Part shown: positions 51,158 through 60,300 of the stretch, piece after piece
How positions within the stretch are numbered: the stretch's first letter is position 1
Layout: each line of letters starts with the position of its first letter
Source: Blattamonas nauphoetae
Taxonomy: Eukaryota; Preaxostyla; Oxymonadida
Reading direction: 5' to 3'
Length of the DNA: 64,000 nt
Assembly (NCBI GenBank): GCA_033064195.1
Contig: JARBJD010000014.1
Location: 310,001 to 374,000 of the forward strand
Notes under the pieces: model-generated
Databases searched by the model: none
Told to the model about the DNA's origin: nothing
Seen by the model: only the letters and a program-made list of their open reading frames with translations
Position numbers and translations under genes: made by a program

Positions 51158-51700
51158 CAGGATCGAGAAGAACGATCCACTCAACTTCGCTCCCAAAACA
51201 AGTCAGGCGGTGCTCACAACAGATGCAAGCCCGTCCGGTTGGGGTGCAGTCCTGGTTCACAACGGCTTGGAGACGTATGTTCACGGAATGTGGAACGAGA
51301 TGGAGAAACAGCACACAAGCAATTGGAAAGAGACTGCTGCGGTCGGCAGCAGCATCCGTCAACTCCAACCTTATTTCAAACAGAATCAAATACATGCAAT
51401 ATCCGTCCAATCGGACAGTACAGCTGCGGTTTACAACCTCGGAAAGAAACGAGCTGGCCAGACGCTCAAACAGATTACCAGGAGCGTCCTGAAGACAGCC
51501 GAGCGAATGCAACTCCTCATTGTTTCAGTACAACACATTGCGGGAAAGTCGAACTCGGTTCCGGACGCTCTCTCGCGACTACCTCCACAGGGAGAATTCC
51601 ATCTCCTCCCGAAAGTCCTCCAGAGACTAAAACAGGAATGGAACTTCGTTCCGCTAGTCGACTTATTCGCCAGCAACAAAAACAAACAATCCGTTTGTGA
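51158..51700 (+). CDS. RNase H part (DIRS element 2)
   Basis: Begins right after the element D target duplication. AVLTTDASPSGWGAVLVHNG, SNWKETAAVGSSIRQLQPYF, AISVQSDSTAAVYNL and VQHIAGKSNSVPDALSRLP are standard RNase H blocks of DIRS elements, followed by LVDLFASNKNKQ, a conserved tail. The pogo-type insertion begins shortly after. Confidence 0.8.
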   Translation, partial: QDREERSTQLRSQNKSGGAHNRCKPVRLGCSPGSQRLGDVCSRNVERDGETAHKQLERDCCGRQQHPSTPTLFQTESNTCNIRPIGQYSCGLQPRKETSWPDAQTDYQERPEDSRANATPHCFSTTHCGKVELGSGRSLATTSTGRIPSPPESPPETKTGMELRSASRLIRQQQKQTIRL

Positions 51701-51788
51701 TCACGACCATGACAATGTGATCACTCTCTTGTCATTTCCGGCATTTCATATTCTCCAGTTTTCTTTGATTATAGTCTGTAGAATAAGG

Positions 51789-53180
51789 ATGGAAAGTTAT
51801 TGGAAGACACATAAAAAGGATGTACTCGCGAGATGTAAGGAAAAGTTCGGCAAAGTTCTTGGAGGACGAGCATACACTCAACTTGCTCGAAAGCAACTGT
51901 CGACACATTCCGAATGTCTCCTCTATGCGTACGATCATTGGACACGATTCTACCTGGGGAAGGCATATATAAAAGATATCTCATACATTTTTCGAACCAA
52001 CCGACAGTTCTTGTGGCACATTCGGAATCAACGAGAGCGACGAAATGCAGGGATGATTACAAATGATCGCAGACTGTCTGACGATCAAGAAGTCGAGCTT
52101 GTTGGCGAAATACACAACCTTGCGAACCTTCATCGACCAGTAGGAAGGACTGGGATAATCAAGTTAGTCAAGAAAAATTTCATACAAATGTCACCCAGGG
52201 ATGGGTTCATCGGTTTTTAGGCCGGCACAGAAAGACTCTTACACGCACAATTGCCAAGCCGTTAGAAAGCTCACGATCCCGACTACAAAAGAGGATGATT
52301 AGGAAATACAAGAAACGATTACAAGATTCTGTTGTGGGTGTCCATCCACGACTCATATTCAATTGCGATGAAAGTCTGTTGAAAAGGCTGGATCCGTCGG
52401 GACAAAGAGAGTTGTGGTAAAAGGAATCTGCTCCACCCCGATTCAAAACTAGTGCAAGTAAAAAAGTGACCGGTATATTAGCTTGCATACCGTTTGAAGG
52501 CAGAGCTGTAAAACCATTGATCGTCATCAAAGCGAACAAACTCGACGGAAAGGTTGCGCAGGAGGTGAAGAAAGGAAATATAGATGCTGTCACCGGAGTT
52601 AGCCAAAGTGGATTGATCCAGTCAGATCAATACATGGACTGGATCGATGAACAGTTCATCCCACACGTGCAAAAGTCCGTGTCCAACAAAACCTCCTTGA
52701 CAATACCGCGGTGCTCCTGGCGGACAATCTTGAAATTCATAAAACTGAGAAGATAAAGCAAAACCTTGCAGTTAACAACATCATCCTATTCACCTTCCCC
52801 CTGCATCTTCCCATCTCACTCAGCCATGTGACCAACTGACCTTCACCGCCCTGAAGCAAATGGAACGAAAAGATAATGAAATACAAGATGCTAGAACGCA
52901 AACAAACCGATTTAGCGAAGCTGCCCTGACACTAGCAAGTTGTACAGACGAAAAAAAGAACCGGTTGGCTTTTCGCGATGCTGGCTTCACAATAAAGGAG
53001 ACAAAAGGCAAACGGACTGTTGCGCTCAATGAAGATGTATTCACAGAGATGGAAGAGCATTGCATCCCTGATGAGGAAGAATCACAGAAGGAGAAAAGTG
53101 AGGATGATCGGAACCCGTTGTTTGGTTTTATGAATAGGCAGCAGTTCCCCACTCGATGGGCTCCGAAGTACAGACAGTAA
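51789..53180 (+). pseudogene. Pogo-type DDE transposase pseudogene inserted in DIRS element 2
   Basis: The N-terminal third (51789-52220) has a helix-turn-helix/CENP-B-like region (RLSDDQEVELVGEIHNLANL). DDE landmarks follow in changing frames: IFNCDESLLKRLDPSG (first D), TGILACIPFEGRAVKPLIVI, VLLADNLEIHKTEKI (second D) and SSHLTQPCDQLTFTALKQ (third D). The C-terminus ends at 53180 in RWAPKYRQ. At least three frameshifts plus stops (near 52220, 52420, 52700 and 52790) make it dead. It belongs to the pogo/Tigger branch of Tc1/mariner. Its terminal repeats were not resolved; limits are about 51700 and 53260. Confidence 0.75.
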
Positions 53181-53259
53181 GGAGTTGATTATATTCTTGT
53201 TTTACTTACATTCCACAGTTTTTTGATAATTGACTATTTATATTTGCTGGAATAAGTCC

Positions 53260-54735
53260 GAAATGATGAAGATGAAATGTCATTGGGGCGATCAACATGA
53301 CATACCGGTGATCACCAACGGAATGTCCAGTATATTGGAGTCGATTCGAGGACGGACACGCAGCTGGAAAAGACTCTCTGTCCGTCAGTTGGAGCGGGAT
53401 GACTCATCCTCTCCTTCACCCTCCGGTGTCATTGATAACACGAGTTCTGATGAAAGTTCAGTTGGAGAGGCCATCGAACGCGGTGATCATCACTCCGCTA
53501 TGGCCCGGACAGACTTGGTCACATCTCCTCCACTCACTCAATCCAACACAGATCATCCTCGGCCCATACAACACCCTTGCGATGCTAGACACTCCGAACA
53601 GGGAGCACAAACTCCCACCAGGGATGATGATGGCGTCACTAATCAACCCCGAAACTATCGAACCATTACCTTCATCAGAGAATTAGGTCAATCAGCAGGG
53701 TGGAGCGAGGATCTCATCGTCTTGCAGGAAAAGAAATACAAACGTCCAGATGCTTCAGCTCGATCATGGAAGATTTTCAAAGCATATTGTGTCGAGATGA
53801 ATCTCTCGAATGAGTGTCTCGTCGACAAATCCACAAATATCCATGTCCTCTTGGGTGAATTCGCTCTCTTCCTTGAAAAGAAATTCAAACAGTCACCGTC
53901 CCGCCCTCCCCTCATCATGAGTCATGTGAAATCAACGCTACAACTCTTCCACAAGAGCCTCAGCCTGGATAACACACCACTGCGATCCATTCAACGACTG
54001 ATTGCTAAACGAAATCCAAGGAAGAAGGGGGCAAAATATAAGCAGATGTGGAACATCAACGCGATTCTGGATTGGGTTTTCAACTCAAATGAAGAAGCGA
54101 AGAAGAATCAAGATCTACATCAAACAAGAACCTTTATACTGGTGTTCGCCTATCTCTGCTGTCGTCAGGAAGAACTCATCAACTTGAAGTGGACTGACAT
54201 TGAATGGTCCTCGCCTTCGACAAAGACAACGAAACGTTTAGCCACAATTAACCTTCGCTTGAAACAAAATCAAGACGTGATTGAACCGAAGCTCCTTCTC
54301 GACGAGGGTTCGCCTGAACTGTCTCCTTTCGTTGCACTTCAGGTTCACCGTGAGAATCTCCGCCGTCAAAAGGGTCGCCTCTCCTCTCTCTCCTTTTTCA
54401 ACGAGGACCATGTTTGGATCGATTGGAAGACAGGGAGACGCCTGAGAATTTCGCACCTAAACGAAGCCATCAAGTCGGTCTTCAATCAAATTGGAATCCC
54501 CAGATACTTCGGCGCCTATACCATCAAACATGCGGCTGTTAGTTATCTGCGTCTCCGCAAGCACGTCGCTCGGTCTGTCCTTAACACTCACGTCGGATGG
54601 GCGACCTCGTCTCGGATTGCCGACGAATACTATGCAAGGGAGATTCTCGTCGAATATACCGGGAAAGATCACGCAGAAGCTTGGTGGCAGCCACTCATCG
54701 TGGAGTCACGGTCCAAAAGGAATCGTCAACACTGA
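53260..54735 (+). CDS. Tyrosine recombinase (DIRS element 2)
   Basis: The frame begins in a Ser/Pro/Thr-rich, probably disordered region and then gives a SAM-like N-terminal domain (DASARSWKIFKAYCVEMNLS) and the catalytic half (ILVFAYLCCRQEELINLKWT, YTIKHAAVSYLRLRKHVARS, LNTHVGWATSSRIADEYYA). It inserts circular cDNA without target duplication. The internal complementary region follows about 90 bp after its end, the usual DIRS order. Confidence 0.8.
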   Translation, partial: EMMKMKCHWGDQHDIPVITNGMSSILESIRGRTRSWKRLSVRQLERDDSSSPSPSGVIDNTSSDESSVGEAIERGDHHSAMARTDLVTSPPLTQSNTDHPRPIQHPCDARHSEQGAQTPTRDDDGVTNQPRNYRTITFIRELGQSAGWSEDLIVLQEKKYKRPDASARSWKIFKAYCVEMNLSNECLVDKSTNIHVLLGEFALFLEKKFKQSPSRPPLIMSHVKSTLQLFHKSLSLDNTPLRSIQRLIAKRNPRKKGAKYKQMWNINAILDWVFNSNEEAKKNQDLHQTRTFILVFAYLCCRQEELINLKWTDIEWSSPSTKTTKRLATINLRLKQNQDVIEPKLLLDEGSPELSPFVALQVHRENLRRQKGRLSSLSFFNEDHVWIDWKTGRRLRISHLNEAIKSVFNQIGIPRYFGAYTIKHAAVSYLRLRKHVARSVLNTHVGWATSSRIADEYYAREILVEYTGKDHAEAWWQPLIVESRSKRNRQH

Positions 54736-54828
54736 CCGATTCAATCCATAGAAATGAAATCTTCACATTTCATCATTCATTCTGTTTTCTCTTTGTTTCT
54801 TCGATAATAGGAATGGCTCTTTTCAACT

Positions 54829-54911
54829 CTCAACGAAGTGGGAGCTAAGGTTTGTGAGGAGCGGCTGGCAAGAGAGCTCCTCTTCCACAAACCGAAGCTC
54901 CCACGAGTTTC
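54829..54911 (+). repeat. DIRS element 2 internal complementary region
   Basis: Reads as the complement of the left terminus (CGAAGTGGGAGCTAAGGTTT to AAGAGAGCTCCTC) directly followed by the complement of the right terminus (TTCCACAAACCGAAGCTCCC). This head-to-head joint is the template that DIRS elements are thought to use to make a closed circular cDNA. Confidence 0.8.
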
Positions 54912-55029
54912 CAAACCTTCCACCAAGACTGTGCGTGCCCCTAATTGCTCCCATTTCCGTCGCGCAAGCGGCAGTTTCTTCAATCATTGGTTAGCCCTGA
55001 TTGAAGAAAAAGAAGTGCTACACTACCGT

Positions 55030-55138
55030 AGAATCCGAAATGAAATAATTATTGTTGATCCCATTTGTTTCCTTTGGGACCTGGAACCCACACTTCACGG
55101 ACCTTATCTCAACGAAGTGGGAGCTTCGGTTTGTGGAA
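55030..55138 (-). repeat. DIRS element 2 right inverted terminal repeat
   Basis: GGGACCTGGAACCCACACTT through GTGGGAGCTTCGGTTTGTGG, inverted relative to the left end. The outermost 22 bp is specific to this end and reappears inverted in the internal complementary region. Confidence 0.8.
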
Positions 55139-56816
55139 GAAGAGAGTCGGCGTAAAGAGATTGAAGATCAACGGAGGGAGCGAGTCGAACAGCTCTGTCG
55201 AGAATCTCGATGAGAGCCTTCAGGATGCCTTTATCCGTGATCAGTGAGAGATCACGCAAATGAGGGGTGGAAAGGATTCTGGGAATGAGTTTGGAGGAGA
55301 CAAGGGCCAGGCTGTTCGATGGTGAACACCAAACGAGACATTTATGAGAGAATGTCAGAGCTTCCCGGATAAGGGATGGATGGGGCAACGATAAGATCAG
55401 AGTCATCGAATCCACAAATGTTGCAGCAGAATCAGTGGAGTTGTGCGGATCCGCAACGACTACGCACTTTCGAGTTTCGTGATCAAACTTAAATCACTGA
55501 AGTGAATGGTCAATGGTATCAATAATCACTTCTTGGTTTGTCTTTTTTCGACTTAAATAGAGGGTGACTGACAATCTGTTTCTTCAGAGTGAATTCTGTT
55601 TGTGATTTCGATGTTTGAGTGTTGTCGGAATAAATTATCTCAGACAATGGATATCTTGATGATTTCAGAGGATCCGGAAGGTCCATCGACCGAAGCATCG
55701 CTACAGGCACACCAGTTCAATTTTCACGGAAGTCGCTTTGGTGACGCCAAGATATACACTTCAAACCACATCATTTGGCAGTATAGATCTCATTTGACGG
55801 AGTGCTTGTTGAATTGTGTCGATTGATGTTCAATATCGTTTTTATTGGTTCGAATAATCAAAACAGTATACACCAAAGGCGAGTTTGATTGTCAGGTTCT
55901 GAAAGTGTTGATTACCATGCAATATGCAAGATTTCGTTGTGAAGAGTCACCGAGTTTGGTAGAATCGTTAATCAATGTGAGCCATTGGAATGAGCTTGTT
56001 TCACATTTGATTGACTCAGCTTTTAATCTTGTGGGAGATTTAGTCGGATAATGGAGGACGAAAACGCTTCAACGGATCAAATCATATTCTTCCAAAGGAA
56101 CTTGACTTAGAAAGTGCCACTTTTTGAACGGATTGTTTGTAGGAGTGTATATCGACAAAGAATCTGTGAGATCAATTGCTACCATTGAGCACATGGTATT
56201 TCGTTTGACTTCTTAGACGATTGTTGACCATCAGGCCATCATTCACACCGCGTCAATTTGAGAAGGTAAATGCCACAATTGAGACATGCTTTGTGAGAAC
56301 TTTTGGGATGAAAGCCTAGTAGTCTGCATTTAGTCCTGAAATTGTGTGTTTTCGCGGTGGATTAGTCCTTAACAGTGTGTCTGTTCACGATCATAACTCT
56401 ACAATGGGTGAACCAAAGATCAGCAAGGAGGAACGAAATGGAAAAACAAACAAGTGATTATTGATATCATCTTCATTTTTCAGTTGTGAGTTGATTTTGG
56501 AGGGGATTCTCGATAGTGCGTAGTCGTTGTGGATCCGCACAGTTGGGTCCGAAGGCGTTTAACAAATCAGGGATTTTGAATCGAATGCTCCTTTTCATAT
56601 TGAGGAATTCCAAAAGCAGCGATGCTTTGCGAAGATGCCGCTCCTCAAATTTGAACCCATCTCGGGCCATCGAAGCAAGGGATAAAAACGTCTTTGAATA
56701 TGAATCGACTGAGACAGGATTATTCGGATATCAGTTCAGGAATGGAGAATGATCTTGAACAAGAACGGAACAATGAGGATGAAAAGAGGGATACTGTCTG
56801 AAGTGACTTCTTCCAT
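55139..56816 (-). pseudogene. Third helical-repeat paralogue, broken
   Basis: Exon 1 at 56816-56795 (MEEVTSD), a 41-nt intron 56794-56754 (GTATCC...TTCAAG), then HSPFLN, followed at once by an in-frame TGA. The frame continues as FLSLASMARDGFKFEERHLR, then LLNAFGPNCADP. A 1.08-kb element (55455-56530) splits it here. Beyond, STDSAATFVDSMTLILSLPH and LVSSKLIPRILSTPHLRDLS run until the DIRS element 2 end at 55138 cuts the gene. The rest of the gene was not found. The start and intron match the paralogues at 39.7 and 41.8 kb. Confidence 0.75.
55455..56530. mobile_element. 1.08-kb DNA element with 8-bp TSD, in the third paralogue
   Basis: TIRs AACGACTACGCACT / AGTGCGTAGTCGTT, flanked by GGATCCGC at 55447-55454 and 56531-56538. 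The target is itself palindromic (GCGGATCCGC). The interior has short frames (55602-55826, 55845-56051) with no transposase motif I can name. An 8-bp duplication suggests a hAT-type, non-autonomous element. Confidence 0.65.
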
Positions 56817-57348
56817 GTTCTTCAAATTCCGATTATGGGGCGGGAACTAAACGAACTCTGTTGTGGGACGATCATAGCTCCAGCGTTTTCAAGTCCTCCT
56901 TCGCTCACAATATTGCTATCAGTCGCTGGCAATGTATGATTTGTTATTTCGGGCAATGTATCAGAAAGAGAAGAGAGGACTCGTTCTGGAGACAGCGAAA
57001 ATCAAGACACATGATGAAGTGACGTATAAATGAAACTGACATCGTTGATAAGCACCTATTGTATTGCGGGTGTTCGCTGTGAATTTGACAGAATGATCAC
57101 AGAAGGCCAATTCCTGGTAGACAGAAGAAGAGCGTGGGAGGCAATCCATTCGAAAGAATGATGACAACGGCCGAACGAAGAGGGCTGAATGAAGAGATAA
57201 GAAAGCATGATGGATCCTGAAAAGAAGATAACGAAAGAAAACGTCAGACAATTCAAAATATTGGCAACGCTTGTTCGATGTCTGGTGGGTCGAGAGGGGC
57301 AAGTGGGAGAATGGAGAGGAGAGAAAATATGATCGATGGAAAGGGAGT
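56817..57348. other. Spacer upstream of the third paralogue and downstream of the giant gene
   Basis: No supported gene. I looked for a kinase-like tail of the 57-62 kb gene on the minus strand here and found none; the frames are short and have no TM segment followed by kinase motifs. Confidence 0.4.
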
Positions 57349-60300
57349 TCAGAGTTCGTCTGCGTTCTGGTGTGCTGCCGTTTCTGTCTGCTTTCTTTCC
57401 ACGCGAAGTGAGCATCCACTGAACGACGATCCACGACGAACAATCACAGGCACACAGCCACCTCCACCAACAACAAGTCCAGCCGGCACATCCGACGACA
57501 ACGAGTGCACAATCTTCCGCTTCCGAGACACAATCGGGACACCCAACGAATCGCGCTCCAAATCTTCACGAGAGACCCCAGTCTCTTCAAACCAGCTTCC
57601 TCCAACATCAACCACAATCTGGCCCTTCCCCTCTCTCCACACAACCACTCCTCCACTCCCTCTCTCTCCATCCGATGACCACAACGGCGAGCTGTCCATC
57701 ACAATACAATCAACAATTCGCACTTCTTTCCGATCCAACACAGACTCACTCCCAACCTCAACAACCACCACTCCTCCCCTCTTCCTCCCTCCATTCCGAG
57801 CATCCAGTGTTCCACAATCCGAGAACACACACTTCGACATCGTTGTTGATTCTTGGCTTGTCGAAACGTGAATCACTCCCACTCGCTCTCCTTCCATTCT
57901 TGTCTCAACTCGCTTCGTCCACAGAAACACACAGCCCGACATTTCAAAGTGCGACGACGGCAGTGTCGACGAGAACGCAACAAGCGACGCATCTCGACTC
58001 TCCACTTCAACGAACACGCAGTCCGACATTTCCAGTCTCACTTCCTTCGTCTTCGAACTGCATTCAATCAGCTTCGTTTCGGACTCCATCCAAAGCGACT
58101 TCATCGAAATCTGGCTCAGCCGAAGCGATCCTCCCGACCACTTCACAACTCCCATCCCAACCCCCTCTCCCTCCCATCTCTCCACCACCACAACCCCACT
58201 CACCACACACTCCCCAAACCCACTCACCACACATCGTCCCTTCCTCTCCCCAAACATCGATCCGCGTGGAAGCCGCAGTGTCAGTCCGGTCATCAGCAGC
58301 GATCCTCCTCCCACTCCCACCACTCCCTCCTCCTTCCCTTCCCATCCCATCCCTTCCTCCACCTCCACCCAGCTCTCCCCCCAAAACACACTCCCAATCT
58401 CCAGTCTCGACTGCCCAACCCAAATCCCCCCTCCGAACCTCGCCGACTCCACAATCCGAAGAACCACTCCTTCCGATCCTCCTCGTTCCGCCCCTCCCTT
58501 CCACCCAACCACAATCGAGCTGCACGGAGCTGCGAACACTCCGCAATCCGCTGTAGAGTCGATTCCCCCTTCCGACACAAACAACTCCACAATCCTGTTC
58601 TCCTCTGTTGTGAACGAGAGTGTGTGTTCGAAAAGAATGACTCCATCCGCCTCATTCGTTGGTTCGAGTGACGTGATTTCGTATGTTGTGCCGTATTTCA
58701 GCATTCCATTCATTCCAATCGAGATTCCATTTGTCCTTCCTTCTGATTCTGATGTGATTCTGACGACGACGGAGAGCGAGTCGTTCAGAGTGACATTCAG
58801 CGAGTTCCCAACAATCAGGTCTGTTCCTGTCAGAACGACAATGCAAGATGTCTTTCGGCTGTCAACGAACACACACTTAATGCCTGTGATCTTTGGAGGG
58901 AAGGGAATCCTGATGATGATTCCATCTTCAACATGAAATCCACTCGATTCTGTCCAGCTTCCTTTCAGAGTGTATGTAATTCCATATTTCAACAATGCTA
59001 CGGTTTCTTCCTCTCCTACTGCGAACTCCACTGTGCAGTGTGTATCGTTCACAACAGCCACATCCGACAACCATTCCAGAAGAGTGTTTTCCTTCGTCAG
59101 ACTCACCTTTCCTGTTCGAGAGAGGAGAGCCCTTCCTTCCAAGAAGACCAGCATTCTGGTACGATCGTTGTTCAGCTGTCTCTTTTCGAGATCAACAATC
59201 CGAGGAGGTTCGGCAGGAACGAAGAAAGTGGCATCCGCATCAAGAACAGAAACAGAATCTTCAACATCGAAGCGAGTGATCAGATATTTCGTGTCGAAAG
59301 AGATGAGAGCGTTGGAGACTCCGAAGATCTCAACAGAGTGGGTGTGTTGGGTTGATAATGAAGTACCAGAGAGGGTTCCAGACAGCACAATATCTTCACC
59401 GCTTGCGGCTGATCCAACTGTCTGCTGAACGGTCACGTTGAACTCCTTTCCTCCTCCCAACTTCACTCCTTTCAGAGTAACCAGTGCTGACTTCTGTTGG
59501 TCTCCTCCCAGCGAGCAATCAGCTTCTGTGATTCGGATCGGTTCAGGCGGAGTCGAGAAGAGTCGATTCGCAAGAACAACCACAACACTCCCACTCCACA
59601 TCTTCGTCACTCGATAGTTCGTTCCATACTTCAGTGTGCCTGTCTGTTTGTAGACTTCCACAACAACGAATCCAGACGAGAGGGCACCGGAAGTGATTGA
59701 CAACTCGACTGTCTCAGATGGCGTGTCCATATTCTCTACTGCAAGCTTGAAGTTCGCCGATGGCATTCGTTCGGTTGAGAATGACACTTTCACAGAATCT
59801 GCATCAGAGGTGTCGAAATCGCACGAAATCGATGAAAGAGTCGGTCCACAAGGCGTCTTGAACGTCGATTCTGAGAACAGGATGTGTTCGTCATCCTTCC
59901 CACTTTCGCTTCGTATCATCGATTTGATCGTGTACTCGGTGTCAAATTGAACTTCTCCAGTTCCTCCAATTTTCACTGTTGATGTTCCAGCTGTGGCTGA
60001 ACTGAATGTTATCTCGAAAGTGCGGTCAGATGTCAGTGTCACGGTGTACGTCTTGCCAGACGGGAGATTTGAGCCAGAAGCAGAGAGATCGAAAGTGGAT
60101 GTGGTGACTTCTTCAGGAACAACGATTGAGGCGATGCGGGGAGGATGATCAACATCGATGACGAGACCAGAATTCACAACTAGCGACGATGATTCTGATC
60201 CAACTGACAACAAATCGTAGTGTCCTCCAAACATAACATGGGAGTCATCCTCACTCAATCCAATCGAGAAGTTCACAAAACACTTCGTCGACGTCACGTT

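Larger units (their letters stand above)
43946..55138 (+). mobile_element. DIRS-type retroelement 2, with nested insertions
   Basis: An 11.2-kb interval with textbook DIRS ends. The left terminus (GAGGAGCTCTCTTGCC...) and right terminus (...TCGGTTTGTGGAA) share an inverted repeat of about 100 bp. Just after the recombinase gene lies an internal complementary region that is complementary to both termini joined head to head. Gag-like, RT, RNase H and tyrosine recombinase parts lie in order on the plus strand. It is broken: at least three other elements have inserted into it (MITE 44051-44383, element D, a pogo-type transposon). Its own length without them would be about 5 kb. Confidence 0.85.

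Noticed and set aside
57675-58671. Plus-strand Pro/Ser/His-rich frames opposite the giant gene
   Set aside because: They are antisense shadows of the Gly/Val/Glu-rich C-terminal part of the minus-strand protein, with low-complexity composition.
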